Assembly (NCBI RefSeq): GCF_030551255.1
Contig: NZ_CP130630.1
Span: 5,809,501-5,873,500 of the forward strand
DNA from: Streptomyces sp. NL15-2K
GTDB taxonomy: Bacteria; Actinomycetota; Actinomycetes; Streptomycetales; Streptomycetaceae
DNA length: 64,000 nt
Direction: 5' to 3'
Part shown: positions 17,985 to 27,680 of the stretch, one piece after another
How positions within the stretch are numbered: the stretch's first letter is position 1
Layout: every line of letters begins with the position of its first letter
Made by a program: the position numbers and the translations under genes
The notes under the pieces: model-generated
Seen by the model: the letters and a program-made list of their open reading frames with translations, nothing else
What the model was told of the DNA's origin: nothing
Database searches by the model: none

Positions 17985-18985
17985 CCACCGTCGCCCTCAA
18001 GCCGGCCACCATGGCGCAGGCCCTCACGCGCGCGATGCGGGACGCCATGGCCGCCGACCCGACCGTGCACGTCATGGGCGAGGACGTCGGCACCCTCGGC
18101 GGGGTCTTCCGGGTCACCGACGGCCTCGCCAAGGAGTTCGGCGAGGACCGCTGCACGGACACCCCGCTGGCCGAGGCGGGCATCCTCGGCACGGCCGTCG
18201 GCATGGCGATGTACGGGCTCAGGCCGGTCGTGGAGATGCAGTTCGACGCCTTCGCGTACCCCGCGTTCGAACAGCTGATCAGCCACGTCTCCCGGATGCG
18301 CAACCGCACGCGCGGCGCGATGCCGCTCCCGATCACCATCCGCGTGCCCTACGGCGGCGGCATCGGCGGCGTCGAGCACCACAGCGACTCGTCCGAGGCG
18401 TACTACATGGCGACCCCGGGGCTCCATGTCGTCACGCCCGCGACCGTCGCCGACGCCTACGGCCTGCTGCGCGCCGCCATCGCCTCCGACGACCCGGTCG
18501 TCTTCCTGGAGCCCAAGCGGCTGTACTGGTCGAAGGACTCCTGGAACCCGGACGAGCCGACGGCCGTTGAACCGATTGGCCGCGCGGTGGTGCGGCGCTC
18601 GGGCCGGAGCGCCACGCTCATCACGTACGGACCGTCCGTGCCCGTCTGCCTCGAAGCCGCCGAGGCGGCACGGGACGAGGGCTGGGACCTCGAAGTCGTC
18701 GACCTGCGCTCTCTGGTGCCGTTCGACGACGAGACGGTCTCCGCCTCGGTACGGCGGACCGGGCGGGCGGTCGTCGTACACGAGTCGGGCGGGTTCGGCG
18801 GCCCGGGCGGGGAGATCGCAGCCCGTGTCACGGAGCGCTGCTTCCACTACCTGGAAGCGCCGGTGCTGCGCGTGGCCGGGTTCGACATCCCCTACCCGCC
18901 GCCGATGCTGGAGCGTCACCACCTGCCCGGCGTGGACCGGATCCTGGACGCCGTGGGGCGTCTGCAGTGGGAGGCGGAGAGCTGA
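17981..18985 (+). CDS. bkdB: Branched-chain 2-oxoacid dehydrogenase E1 beta (set 1)
   Basis: A 334-residue transketolase-like E1 beta. Family blocks include VHVMGEDVGTLGGVFRVTDG, DTPLAEAGILGTAVGMAMYG, RVPYGGGIGGVEHHSDSSEA and the C-terminal transketolase domain LEVVDLRSLVPFDDETV. It pairs with BkdA as alpha2beta2. Four-base overlap with bkdA and one-base overlap with bkdC (TGATG) show a tight operon. Confidence 0.94.
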   Translation: MTTVALKPATMAQALTRAMRDAMAADPTVHVMGEDVGTLGGVFRVTDGLAKEFGEDRCTDTPLAEAGILGTAVGMAMYGLRPVVEMQFDAFAYPAFEQLISHVSRMRNRTRGAMPLPITIRVPYGGGIGGVEHHSDSSEAYYMATPGLHVVTPATVADAYGLLRAAIASDDPVVFLEPKRLYWSKDSWNPDEPTAVEPIGRAVVRRSGRSATLITYGPSVPVCLEAAEAARDEGWDLEVVDLRSLVPFDDETVSASVRRTGRAVVVHESGGFGGPGGEIAARVTERCFHYLEAPVLRVAGFDIPYPPPMLERHHLPGVDRILDAVGRLQWEAES

Positions 18986-20340
18986 TGGCCCAGGTGCTGG
19001 AGTTCAGGCTGCCGGATCTCGGCGAGGGCCTGACCGAGGCGGAGATCGTCCGCTGGCTGGTCCAGGTAGGCGACGTCGTCGCCGTCGACCAGCCCGTCGT
19101 GGAGGTCGAGACGGCCAAGGCGATGGTCGAGGTGCCCTGTCCGTACGGCGGCGTGGTCACCGCCCGTTTCGGCGAGGAGGGCACGGAGCTTCCCGTCGGG
19201 GCGCCGCTGATCACGGTGGCGGTCGGCGCGCCGGCCTCCGGCGGTGACAGCGAGGGCTCGGGCAACGTGCTGGTCGGGTACGGCACCTCGCAGGCCCCCG
19301 CGCGCAGGCGCAGGGTACGGCAGGGACAGTCGGCGCCCGCCGGCGCCGCGTCGAACGGGCAGCGCTCGGCTCCCGCGGCTTCCGCTGCTCCTTCGGCTTC
19401 CGCCGCTCCGGAGGTGGCGGACGGTCCCGTTCCCGTGATCTCGCCGCTGGTTCGCCGGCTCGCCCGCGATAACGGCCTGGACCTGCGGGAGCTGACCGGT
19501 TCCGGGCCCGATGGACTGATCCTGCGGGCGGACGTGGAGTACGCGCTGCGGGCCGCCGCGGCGCAGGGACGCGGGACGGCCCCTGCCGAGCCGCACGCGC
19601 GCGTGACGCCGACCAGGACGGCACCCGCCCCGGCTCCCGCGGCCACCCCCACCGGCACCCGCATCCCCCTCAAGGGCGTCCGGGGCGTCGTGGCCGACAA
19701 GCTCTCCCGCAGCCGCCGTGAGATCCCGGACGCGACCTGCTGGGTGGACGCCGACGCGACGGAGCTCATGCGGGCCCGGACGGCCATGAACGCCGCCGGT
19801 GGGCCGAAGATCTCCCTCCTCGCGCTGCTGGCCCGCATCTGCACGGCGGCCCTCGCCCGCTTCCCCGAGCTCAACTCCACGGTCGACATGGAGGCCAGGG
19901 AGGTGGTCCAGCTCGACGCCGTCCACCTCGGGTTCGCCGCGCAGACCGAGCGGGGACTTGTCGTGCCGGTCGTGAAGGACGCGCAGGCGCGGGACGCCGA
20001 GTCGCTGACCGAGGAGTTCGCCCGGCTGACCGAGGCGGCCCGCGCGGGCACCCTGACGCCCGGGGAACTCACCGGCGGCACCTTCACGTTGAACAACTAC
20101 GGCGTCTTCGGCGTCGACGGCTCCACGCCGATCATCAACCACCCCGAGGCGGCGATGCTCGGTGTCGGCCGTATCGTCCCCAAGCCCTGGGTGCACGAGG
20201 GCGAGCTGGCGGTGCGGCAGGTCGTCCAGCTTTCGCTCACCTTCGACCACCGGGTGTGCGACGGCGGCACGGCGGGCGGCTTCCTGCGGTACGTGGCGGA
20301 CTGCGTGGAACAGCCGGCGATCCTGCTCCGCACGCTCTGA
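18985..20340 (+). CDS. bkdC: Branched-chain 2-oxoacid dehydrogenase E2 (set 1)
   Basis: A 451-residue dihydrolipoamide acyltransferase. A single lipoyl domain has the lipoylated Lys in VETAKAMVEVP (about residue 41). An Ala/Pro/Ser linker leads to the E1/E3-binding domain near 155-190 (ISPLVRRLARDNGLDLRELT). The catalytic acyltransferase domain ends with LTFDHRVCDGGTAGGF (HxxxDG). No E3 gene is adjacent; a shared lipoamide dehydrogenase must be encoded elsewhere. Confidence 0.94.
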   Translation: MAQVLEFRLPDLGEGLTEAEIVRWLVQVGDVVAVDQPVVEVETAKAMVEVPCPYGGVVTARFGEEGTELPVGAPLITVAVGAPASGGDSEGSGNVLVGYGTSQAPARRRRVRQGQSAPAGAASNGQRSAPAASAAPSASAAPEVADGPVPVISPLVRRLARDNGLDLRELTGSGPDGLILRADVEYALRAAAAQGRGTAPAEPHARVTPTRTAPAPAPAATPTGTRIPLKGVRGVVADKLSRSRREIPDATCWVDADATELMRARTAMNAAGGPKISLLALLARICTAALARFPELNSTVDMEAREVVQLDAVHLGFAAQTERGLVVPVVKDAQARDAESLTEEFARLTEAARAGTLTPGELTGGTFTLNNYGVFGVDGSTPIINHPEAAMLGVGRIVPKPWVHEGELAVRQVVQLSLTFDHRVCDGGTAGGFLRYVADCVEQPAILLRTL

Positions 20341-20396
20341 TCGGGCCGGGATCGAGCCGGGATCGAGCCGGGATTGCACCGGGATCGAGCCGGGAT
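20339..20396. repeat. 12-bp tandem repeat after bkdC
   Basis: About four and a half copies of a GATCGAGCCGGG-like unit start at the bkdC stop codon and run toward the MobA start. Copies differ at one to three bases. Likely a replication-slippage array; no coding role seen. Confidence 0.8.
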
Positions 20397-20447
20397 GCGC
20401 CGCATTCCTGCGTTCCCTGTGATCGGCCAGTCACCCATACTCGGGGT

Positions 20448-21371
20448 GTGACCGCCTACGAGCCCCCTGACGCCCCCGGAACCGAGGTCTACGACGCCGT
20501 CGTCCTCGCCGGAGGTGCCGCCCGGCGGCTCGGTGGCGCGGACAAGCCCGGCGTGCGCGTGGGCGGGCGCGCACTGCTCGACCGAGTGCTCGCCGCCTGC
20601 TCCGACGCGCACTCCACCGTGGTCGTCGCCGATCCCCGGCCCACCGGGCGGCCCGTGACCTGGGCGCGCGAGGACCCGCCCGGTGGCGGCCCGCTCGCCG
20701 CCCTCGACGCCGGTGTGCGGCACACCACGGCCGAGGATGTCCTCGTACTCTCCGCCGACCTGCCGTTCCTCGGCGGCGCGACGGTACGGCGGCTGCTGGC
20801 CGCCCTGCGGGCGAGCGGCGCCGACGGCGTGCTGCTCACCGACGCCGACGGCCGCGACCAGCCGCTCGTCGCCGCGTACCGCGCACCCGCACTGCGGCGC
20901 GAGCTGGCCGCGCTCAGCGATGAGCACAGCGGTCTCACCGGACTGCCCCTGCGCCGGCTGACCGCCGCGCTCCACCTCACCCGCGTCCCGGACCCCGTGG
21001 CGTCCTTCGACTGCGACACCTGGGACGACATCGCCACAGCCAGGGCACGTATCAGGGAGCATGGGCACGTGTTGGATGAATGGATTTCCGCAGTCAAGGA
21101 CGAGCTGGGCATCGACCTCGACGTCGACACCGGCGTCCTGCTGGACCTCGCCCGCGACGCAGCCCACGGCGTGGCGCGGCCCGCGGCCCCGCTGACCACC
21201 TTCCTCGTCGGCTACGCGGCCGCGCAGGCCGGAGGCAGCCCCGAGGCCGTCGCCGAGGCCTCCCGCAAGGCTGCGGCGCTCGCCCTGAGGTGGGCCGACG
21301 AGGAGACCGCCGACGGCAAGCCCGATGTGGCCCCCGACGCCACTCCCGACACCCGACCGGACGCCGGATGA
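20448..21371 (+). CDS. MobA-like nucleotidyltransferase fused to a DUF6457 domain
   Basis: A 307-residue fusion. Residues 1-200 are a MobA-type transferase: VVLAGGAARRLGGADKPGV is the LAGG..DK nucleotide-binding loop, and LVLSADLPFLGGATVRRLLA carries the metal-binding Asp. MobA attaches GMP to molybdenum cofactor. Residues ~210-307 (VLDEWISAVKDELGIDLDVD, VARPAAPLTTFLVGYAAAQA) match the small DUF6457 helical domain, otherwise found near molybdenum enzymes. GTG 20448 is chosen by the start of similarity. The stop overlaps moeA by 4 nt, which supports a molybdenum-cofactor role. Confidence 0.8.
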   Translation: MTAYEPPDAPGTEVYDAVVLAGGAARRLGGADKPGVRVGGRALLDRVLAACSDAHSTVVVADPRPTGRPVTWAREDPPGGGPLAALDAGVRHTTAEDVLVLSADLPFLGGATVRRLLAALRASGADGVLLTDADGRDQPLVAAYRAPALRRELAALSDEHSGLTGLPLRRLTAALHLTRVPDPVASFDCDTWDDIATARARIREHGHVLDEWISAVKDELGIDLDVDTGVLLDLARDAAHGVARPAAPLTTFLVGYAAAQAGGSPEAVAEASRKAAALALRWADEETADGKPDVAPDATPDTRPDAG

Positions 21372-22774
21372 CCGCCCGCGGCATCCGCACCGGCCAGGAC
21401 GCCGAGGACGCCGAGGACCTCGATGTCGAGGAAGTGCTCGCCCTCGTGAAGGAAGACAACGGCCACGCGGCCGGTGACCACCTGCCCGCACACCCAGCGC
21501 ACGGCGGTGACCACGCCGCCCCGCACAAGCCGGAACGGCCGGAGCACAAGCAGGAAGCCCGCCACCAGGCCACCCCCTGGCCCGAGGCCCGCGAGATCGC
21601 CGCCCGAGCCCCTCGCGCCGCCACCCCTGGCACCCGCCGCGCCCTCGTCTCCGTGCCCCTCGACGCCGCCCTGGGCCTCACCCTGGCCGCCCCCCTCACC
21701 GCCCTCACCGACCTGCCCTCCTTCGACACCTCCGCGATGGACGGCTGGGCGGTCGCCGGCCCGGGCCCCTGGGACGTACGGGACGAAGGCGTCCTGGCAG
21801 GCCAAGCCGAGCCCGAGCCCCTGACCGACGGCGAGGCCGTCCGGATCGCGACCGGCGCCCGTATCCCCCCGGACACCACCGCCGTCCTGCGCAGCGAGCA
21901 CGGCCGCACCGACGACAAGGGCCACCTGCACGCCACCCGCGAGATCGTGCACGGACAGGACATCCGCCCGCGCGGCCAGGAGTGCCGCAGCGGCGACCAG
22001 CTCCTGCCGGTCGGCACCGTCATGACCCCCGCCGTGCTCGGCCTCGCCGCGGCCGCCGGATACGACACCCTGACCGCCGTACCCCGCCCCCGCGTCGAAA
22101 TCCTCGTCCTGGGCGACGAGTTGCTGACCAAGGGCACACCGCACGACGGCCTGATCCGCGACGCGCTCGGCCCGATGCTGCCGCCCTGGCTGCGCGCGCT
22201 CGGCGCCGAGGTCACCGCCGTACGCAGGCTCGGCGACGACGCCAAGACCCTGCGCAAGGCGATCACCACCTCCGACGCCGACCTGATCGTCACCACCGGC
22301 GGCACCGCCGCGGGCCCGGTCGACCACGTCCACCCCACCCTTCAGCGCGTCGGCGCCGAACTCCTGGTGAACGGCGTCAAGGTGCGCCCCGGCCACCCGA
22401 TGCTGCTGGCCCGCACCAAGGAGAACCAGCACCTCGTCGGCCTGCCCGGCAACCCCCTCGCGGCCGTCTCCGGCCTCCTCACGCTCGCCGAGCCCCTGCT
22501 GCGCACGCTCGCGGCACGACCCGCGCCCGAGCCGTACACGCTGCCCCTGACGGGCGAGGCGCACGGGCATCCGTACGACACCCGGCTCATCCCCGTCGTC
22601 CTGCGCGGTGACCGTGCCGTGCCGCTGCACTACAACGGCCCGGCGATGCTGCGGGGCATCGCGGCGGCCGACGCCCTGGCCGTCGTACCACCGGGCGGGG
22701 CGCGGCAGGGCCAGGAGACGGAACTCCTCGACCTGCCCTGGGCGGCCGCCGGAATCGGGGTGTGTTTCACGTGA
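21368..22774 (+). CDS. moeA: Molybdopterin molybdenumtransferase MoeA
   Basis: A 468-residue MoeA, which inserts molybdate into adenylylated molybdopterin. An unusual acidic/His-rich N-terminal extension (residues 1-65, e.g. DAEDAEDLDVEEVLALVKED) precedes the MoeA core. Core motifs: SFDTSAMDGWAV, IATGARIPPDTTAVLRSEH, TTGGTAAGPVDHVHPTLQRV (usually TTGG.S.GD.D) and GLPGNPLAAVSGLL. The terminal codons TTC ACG TGA lie inside a parS palindrome. Co-transcribed with the MobA fusion. Confidence 0.92.
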   Translation: MTARGIRTGQDAEDAEDLDVEEVLALVKEDNGHAAGDHLPAHPAHGGDHAAPHKPERPEHKQEARHQATPWPEAREIAARAPRAATPGTRRALVSVPLDAALGLTLAAPLTALTDLPSFDTSAMDGWAVAGPGPWDVRDEGVLAGQAEPEPLTDGEAVRIATGARIPPDTTAVLRSEHGRTDDKGHLHATREIVHGQDIRPRGQECRSGDQLLPVGTVMTPAVLGLAAAAGYDTLTAVPRPRVEILVLGDELLTKGTPHDGLIRDALGPMLPPWLRALGAEVTAVRRLGDDAKTLRKAITTSDADLIVTTGGTAAGPVDHVHPTLQRVGAELLVNGVKVRPGHPMLLARTKENQHLVGLPGNPLAAVSGLLTLAEPLLRTLAARPAPEPYTLPLTGEAHGHPYDTRLIPVVLRGDRAVPLHYNGPAMLRGIAAADALAVVPPGGARQGQETELLDLPWAAAGIGVCFT

Positions 22775-22777
22775 AAC
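22764..22777. other. parS centromere site (ParB-binding palindrome)
   Basis: GTTTCACGTGAAAC is a perfect 14-bp palindrome identical to the Streptomyces parS core bound by ParB. It spans the moeA stop and the next gene's GTG start. parS sites cluster around oriC in Streptomyces, so this also places the window near the origin. Confidence 0.9.
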
Positions 22778-23868
22778 TTCCGGGCCGTGACGCGATCGCC
22801 CGCGAGGCGGACGAACACCTCGTGATCCATCGGGTGAAACTCCCGCGGAAAGTGGTGGAGCACCCGTTCCGGCAGGTGGCCAAACGGCTGTCCATGGCCC
22901 TGTTGCTCCTGTTGGCGACGGCCCTGATCGTCTATGCCGACCATGACGGCTACAACGACAACTCCGACGGCTCCGTCGACTTCCTGGACGCGTGGTACTA
23001 CGCGACCGTCACCCTCTCCACCACCGGCTACGGCGACATCACCCCGGTCAGTGACGCCGCCCGGCTCACCAACATCTTCGTCGTCACGCCTCTACGGGTG
23101 ATGTTCCTGATCATCCTCGTCGGCACCACCCTTGAGGTCCTCACCGAACGCACCCGTGAGGAATGGCGACTCAACCGCTGGAGGTCCACCTTGCGCGACC
23201 ACGTCGTCGTCGTCGGCTTCGGAACCAAGGGGCGCTCGGCGATCCAGACCGTCTGCGCGACGGGGTTGAAGAAGGAACAGGTCGTCGTGGTCGACCCGAG
23301 TTCCAAGGTGATCGACGCGGCGACCGCGGAGGGGTACGCCGGAGTCATGGGGGACGCGACGCGCAGTGACGTCCTGAAGCGGGCCGAGGTACACAAGGCG
23401 CGCAAGATCATCATCGCGACGCAGCGCGACGACACGGCCGTACTGGTGGCGCTGACGGCCCGGCAGCTCAACAAGGGCGCGAAGATCGTGGCCGCTGTGC
23501 GCGAGGAGGAGAACGCACCGCTGCTGAAGCAGTCCGGAGCCGACGCGGTGATCACCAGCGCCAGCGCGGCCGGCCGGCTGCTCGGCCTCTCCGTGCTCAG
23601 CCCCGCGGCCGGCATGGTGATGGAGGACCTGATCCAGCAGGGCAGCGGGCTGGACATCATCGAACGGCCGGTCATAAAGGCCGAGGTGGGCAAGAGCCCG
23701 CGGGAGACGGAGGACCTGGTGGTGAGCGTCGTACGCGGGCACCGGGTGCTGGGATACGACGATCCGGCCGTCGGGAAGCTGGAGCTGACGGACCGGCTGA
23801 TCACCATCGTGCGGGCGACGCCGGGTACGCAGATCGCACCCGACATCCGCCCGCTCCCTCACGCTTGA
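22771..23868 (+). CDS. Potassium channel protein with TrkA (RCK) regulatory domain
   Basis: A 365-residue two-TM K+ channel. TM1 is at ~40-60 (MALLLLLATALIVYAD). The pore helix and selectivity filter are TVTLSTTGYGDITPV (TTGYGD, canonical TVGYGD). TM2 is FVVTPLRVMFLIILVGTTLE. A cytoplasmic RCK-N Rossmann domain (HVVVVGFGTKGRSAIQTV) and a RCK-C-like end near 290-350 follow. GTG 22771 gives a better distance (10 nt) from GGGG than the in-frame GTG 22762; both codons fall in the parS/stop overlap. It probably shares the moeA transcript. Confidence 0.9.
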   Translation: MKLPGRDAIAREADEHLVIHRVKLPRKVVEHPFRQVAKRLSMALLLLLATALIVYADHDGYNDNSDGSVDFLDAWYYATVTLSTTGYGDITPVSDAARLTNIFVVTPLRVMFLIILVGTTLEVLTERTREEWRLNRWRSTLRDHVVVVGFGTKGRSAIQTVCATGLKKEQVVVVDPSSKVIDAATAEGYAGVMGDATRSDVLKRAEVHKARKIIIATQRDDTAVLVALTARQLNKGAKIVAAVREEENAPLLKQSGADAVITSASAAGRLLGLSVLSPAAGMVMEDLIQQGSGLDIIERPVIKAEVGKSPRETEDLVVSVVRGHRVLGYDDPAVGKLELTDRLITIVRATPGTQIAPDIRPLPHA

Positions 23869-23919
23869 TCACCTATCACTCCGGTGGTACGGCTGATCAC
23901 TTTCGACGACACCCGCTGA

Positions 23920-24768
23920 TCACTTGCGGTTGTACAGCCGCATCGTGACCGGACCGAAGACCAGCACGAACAGGCCCGCCCAGCCCAGCGACCAGGCGAT
24001 GTCGTCGGCCGGCCAGTCGCCCGCCATCAGCTCGCGCACGGCCGACGACAGGTGCGTGATGGGGCTGTTGTTCACGAACGCCTGCAGCCAGCCCGGCATG
24101 GTCTTCGGGTCGACGAAGATGTTCGACAGGAAGGTGAGCGGGAACAGCACCATCATGCTGACGCCCATCACCGACTTCTCGGTGCGCAGCAGCAGCCCGA
24201 ACATCGTCCAGATCCACGAGAACGCGAACGAGAAGACGACCAGCAGCGCGATCCCGGCGAGCACGCCGACGACCCCGCCGTCCGGGCGGTAGCCCAGGAT
24301 CAGGCCGACGGTCAGCATCACGACCGACGCGATCGAGTAGCGCAGGGCGTCGCCGAGCAGATAGCCGACCATCGTCGAGGGCCGCCAGATGGGCAGCGAC
24401 CGGAACCGGTCGAAGACGCCCTTCTCGATGTCGATGTTCACCGAGACGCCGGTGTACATCGTGATCATCACGACCGACATCACCATGATGCCCGGCAGCA
24501 GGAACTGGATGTACTCCTCCGGGGACCCGGCCAGGGCGCCCCCGAACAGGTAGGTGTACATCAGCACCATCATGATCGGGAACGCCGTGACGTCGAAGAG
24601 CTGCTCCGGCACGTGTTTGATCTTGAGTATGGCCCGCCAGCCGAAGGTCAGCGAGGCCGACCACGCGCTGGGGCGCGGCGGACGCTCCCCGGAGACGAGC
24701 AGCGCGGCCAGCGACTCGGTGCTGACGGGGGCGAGGTCCTTGGTGTCCGGGGTCGTCGCGGTGCTCAT
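23920..24768 (-). CDS. ABC-2 type exporter permease (DrrB-like)
   Basis: A 282-residue permease with about six hydrophobic segments (e.g. [57 protein letters not shown]) and the ABC-2 loop [18 protein letters not shown]. The family exports drugs or lipids, typified by daunorubicin exporter DrrB. Its ATG overlaps the stop of the upstream ATPase gene. The substrate is unknown. Confidence 0.9.
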   Translation of the reverse strand: MSTATTPDTKDLAPVSTESLAALLVSGERPPRPSAWSASLTFGWRAILKIKHVPEQLFDVTAFPIMMVLMYTYLFGGALAGSPEEYIQFLLPGIMVMSVVMITMYTGVSVNIDIEKGVFDRFRSLPIWRPSTMVGYLLGDALRYSIASVVMLTVGLILGYRPDGGVVGVLAGIALLVVFSFAFSWIWTMFGLLLRTEKSVMGVSMMVLFPLTFLSNIFVDPKTMPGWLQAFVNNSPITHLSSAVRELMAGDWPADDIAWSLGWAGLFVLVFGPVTMRLYNRK

Positions 24769-25787
24769 GCTGCTGCCTCGCTCGTCGTGTTGTCGGCCTT
24801 CGTCTCGGAGGCCTTGGTGTCGTGTCCGGTGAGGGCGAGGAAGACCTCGTCCAGGCTGGGCTGCCCCAGGGAGAAGTTGTCGACGACGACGCCGGAGCGG
24901 GCCAGCTCGGCGAGCGCGCGGGCCGCCTGCTCGGCCGCGCCCTGCCCGTTCGCCGCCCCCGCCCCGACGCGGGCCGTCAGCGCCACCGGGTCCGGCTCCC
25001 GCTGCACGTCCGCGTCCAGGGCCAGCCGCAGTACCTCCTCGGCCTGCGGTCGCTGCGCCGGATCGCGCAGTCGCAGGTGTACGGATCCGGCGCCGACGGA
25101 CGCCTTCAGCTCACCCTTCGTCCCTTCGGCGATCACCTTGCCCTGGTCGATGACGGCGATCCGCGACGCCAGCTGGTCGGCTTCGTCCAGGTACTGCGTG
25201 GTCAGCAGCACGGTCGTGCCCTGGGCGACGACCGCGCGCACGATGTCCCACACCTGGTTGCGGCTGCGCGGATCGAGCCCGGTCGTCGGCTCGTCCAGGA
25301 AGAGCAGATCGGGGGTGTTGAGGATGGAGGCGGCGATGTCGATACGGCGCCGCATGCCGCCGGAGTAGTTCTTGACCTGCTTCCCGGCGGCCTCGGTCAG
25401 CCCGAAGGCCTCCAGGAGCTGCGCGGCACGCTTGCGCGCGGCGGGCTTCCCGTGACCGAGGAGGCGGCCCAGCAGCACCAGGTTCTCGGTGCCGGTGAGG
25501 TCCTCGTCCACGGACGCGTACTGGCCGGTCAGGCTGACCCGGCTGCGGACCTCGTCGGCCTCGCGCACGACGTCGTGGCCGAAGACGTGGGCTTCACCGC
25601 CGTCGGGACGCAGCAGGGTGGCGAGCATCTTGACGGTGGTCGTCTTGCCGGCGCCGTTCGGGCCGAGAACGCCGTAGACGGTGCCGGCCGGCACCGCGAG
25701 GTCGACTCCGTCGACGGCCCGTGTCTCGCCGAACGTCTTCACCAGCCCCGCGGTCTCGATGGCCAGGCCGGACGTGTGCTGGCTCAT
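24765..25787 (-). CDS. ABC transporter ATPase (DrrA-like)
   Basis: A 340-residue ATPase. Walker A is [14 protein letters not shown] near residue 40, the signature is [15 protein letters not shown] and Walker B is [20 protein letters not shown], followed by a DrrA-type C-terminal region. It powers the adjacent DrrB-like permease. ATG 25787 has AAGGA 10 nt upstream. No regulator gene is adjacent. Confidence 0.93.
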   Translation of the reverse strand: MSQHTSGLAIETAGLVKTFGETRAVDGVDLAVPAGTVYGVLGPNGAGKTTTVKMLATLLRPDGGEAHVFGHDVVREADEVRSRVSLTGQYASVDEDLTGTENLVLLGRLLGHGKPAARKRAAQLLEAFGLTEAAGKQVKNYSGGMRRRIDIAASILNTPDLLFLDEPTTGLDPRSRNQVWDIVRAVVAQGTTVLLTTQYLDEADQLASRIAVIDQGKVIAEGTKGELKASVGAGSVHLRLRDPAQRPQAEEVLRLALDADVQREPDPVALTARVGAGAANGQGAAEQAARALAELARSGVVVDNFSLGQPSLDEVFLALTGHDTKASETKADNTTSEAAA

Positions 25788-25988
25788 GGTGAGTTGTCCT
25801 TCCGCGTACATGGGTTACGCATGGGGAGACCTTTACCGTCGCGCAAACTCATCGGTCGCGCACAGGGATTTCCTGGCGGATCGGTCCAAGGGCGGAGGGG
25901 GAGGGGGACCGGAGGCGGAGGGGAGACGGTCCGGGGACCGAGGGGCCCGACCCGGAGATCGAGAAAGTTGAGGCCGCCGCCTCGGCCC

Positions 25989-26049
25989 TGCGACGAGTTG
26001 CCCGGGACCTGCGACGAGCCGCCCGGGACCTATGGGGAGCCGCCCGGGG
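25989..26049. repeat. 21-bp direct repeat, 3 copies
   Basis: Three head-to-tail units with a common GCCCGGGACC-like end lie just upstream of the quinone oxidoreductase start, inside the 282-bp intergenic stretch 25788-26069. The third copy is the most divergent. No promoter motif is obvious in the rest of that stretch. Confidence 0.7.
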
Positions 26050-26069
26050 TGAGGAGTAGCGTCCCCCTC

Positions 26070-27050
26070 ATGCATGCGATCACGATTCCTGAACCTGGTG
26101 GGCCCGAGGCGCTGGTGTGGGACGAGGTCCCGGATCCCGTGGCCGGTGAGGGCGAGGTGCTGGTCGAGGTGGTGGCGAGCGCCGTCAATCGCGCCGACCT
26201 CCTGCAGCGGCAGGGTTTCTACGACCCGCCGCCCGGCTCCTCCCCGTACCCCGGCCTGGAGTGCTCCGGCCGGGTCGCCGCGCTCGGCTCCGGCGTCTCC
26301 GGCTGGGCCGTCGGCGACGAGGTGTGCGCGCTGCTCGCGGGCGGCGGCTATGCCGAGAAGGTGGCCGTACCGGCCGGCCAGCTGCTGCCCCTGCCCAAGG
26401 GGCTCGGCCTCGTACAGGCCGCGGCGTTGCCCGAGGTGGTCTGCACGGTCTGGTCGAACGTCTTCATGATCGCCCACCTCCGCCCCGGCGAGACGCTGCT
26501 CGTGCACGGCGGCTCCAGCGGCATCGGCACCATGGCGATCCAGCTCGCCAAGGCCGTCGGCGCCAAGGTCGCCGTCACGGCGGGCAGCAAGGAGAAGCTC
26601 GACCGCTGCGCCGAGCTGGGCGCCGACGTACTGATCAACTACCGGGAGCAGGACTTCGTCGCCGAGATGAAGAAGGCCACGGACGGCGCCGGTGCCGACG
26701 TCATCCTCGACATCATGGGCGCCAAGTACCTGGACCCCAACGTCCGGGCCCTCGCCGTCAACGGCCGCCTCGCGATCATCGGCATGCAGGGCGGCGTCAA
26801 GGGCGAGCTGAACATCGGCGCCCTCCTCGCCAAGCGCGCCGCCATCAGCGCGACCACCCTGCGGGCCCGGCCGCTCGAGGAGAAGGCGGCCATCGTCGCG
26901 GCCGTACGGGAACACGTCTGGCCCTTGGTCGACGGCGGTCACGTACGCCCGGTCGTCGACCGCGAGCTCCCGATGAGCGAGGCGGCCGCGGCACACCGGG
27001 TGGTCGAGGAGAGCGGCCACATCGGAAAGGTGCTGCTCGTCACGCCGTAG
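26070..27050 (+). CDS. NAD(P)H:quinone oxidoreductase, medium-chain (PIG3-like)
   Basis: A 326-residue zinc-free medium-chain reductase. The GroES-like N-terminal half has NRADLLQRQGFYDPPPGSSP and YPGLECSGRVAALG. The Rossmann half has LVHGGSSGIGTMAIQLAKAV, then ADVLINYREQDF. The PPPG..PG-EC-G pattern is characteristic of quinone oxidoreductase PIG3 types, which reduce quinones or enals with NADPH. ATG 26070 fits the family N-terminus (MHAITIPEPGGPEAL). Monocistronic. Confidence 0.92.
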   Translation: MHAITIPEPGGPEALVWDEVPDPVAGEGEVLVEVVASAVNRADLLQRQGFYDPPPGSSPYPGLECSGRVAALGSGVSGWAVGDEVCALLAGGGYAEKVAVPAGQLLPLPKGLGLVQAAALPEVVCTVWSNVFMIAHLRPGETLLVHGGSSGIGTMAIQLAKAVGAKVAVTAGSKEKLDRCAELGADVLINYREQDFVAEMKKATDGAGADVILDIMGAKYLDPNVRALAVNGRLAIIGMQGGVKGELNIGALLAKRAAISATTLRARPLEEKAAIVAAVREHVWPLVDGGHVRPVVDRELPMSEAAAAHRVVEESGHIGKVLLVTP

Positions 27051-27073
27051 CGCTTCCATGACCGCAGGACCCC

Positions 27074-27544
27074 CTACGACAGCCCCCGCCGCACCCGCAG
27101 CGCGACGAAGGCGAGCCCCAGGCCGAGCCCGACGAGGATGAGCCCGCTGCCGAGCGGCAGGATCTCCAGCCCGGGCTCGGCGCGCCGCTCGGCCCGCCCG
27201 ACTGCCTGTTCCTGCTCCGTGGGCCGCGGCGGGTGCCCCGGCGGCACGCCGGCGGTCGCACGCGACGGTTCCGGTACGGCGGTGAGGCCGCCGTCGGCCT
27301 CCTCGGGCGCCGATTCCACCGGTACCCGACGCCCCGGCCGCTCCCGCCCCTCACCCGCCCGACTCCCGGCCCGGGAGGGCTCGGTGGAGGAAGGGGAAGC
27401 ACTCGCCTCGGGCGGGGCCTCGACGCCGTACGACCACCCGCTCCCGTACGGCGAGATCGCCACGCCCGCCCCCAGGACCACGACCAGCAGTCCCGTCGCG
27501 CGCCTTGCTCGCCATGTGCGCCGTGTGCGCCGTATGGGGATCAC
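27074..27544 (-). CDS. Small protein with two terminal membrane segments
   Basis: A 156-residue protein. It has a basic N-terminus, a hydrophobic segment (TGLLVVVLGAGVAIS, residues 17-31), a long Pro/Ser/Glu-rich middle with no fold visible and a second hydrophobic segment near the end (SGLILVGLGLGLAFVALRV). It looks like a cell-envelope protein with an extracytoplasmic disordered loop. No family recognised. GTG start at 27544. Convergent with the quinone oxidoreductase, 23 bp apart. Confidence 0.6.
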   Translation of the reverse strand: MIPIRRTRRTWRARRATGLLVVVLGAGVAISPYGSGWSYGVEAPPEASASPSSTEPSRAGSRAGEGRERPGRRVPVESAPEEADGGLTAVPEPSRATAGVPPGHPPRPTEQEQAVGRAERRAEPGLEILPLGSGLILVGLGLGLAFVALRVRRGLS

Positions 27545-27680
27545 GGAACAATCCTGGCATTTGACGGATAACCCGGCATTCGGGGTTCCGCCAGAGAGTG
27601 GATGTGCCGCGTAAACGGTGGATCAGCCTTTACCGGGGGCACCACAGTGGTGAGGTGTAGGGGTGCGAGAGAATGGCGGC

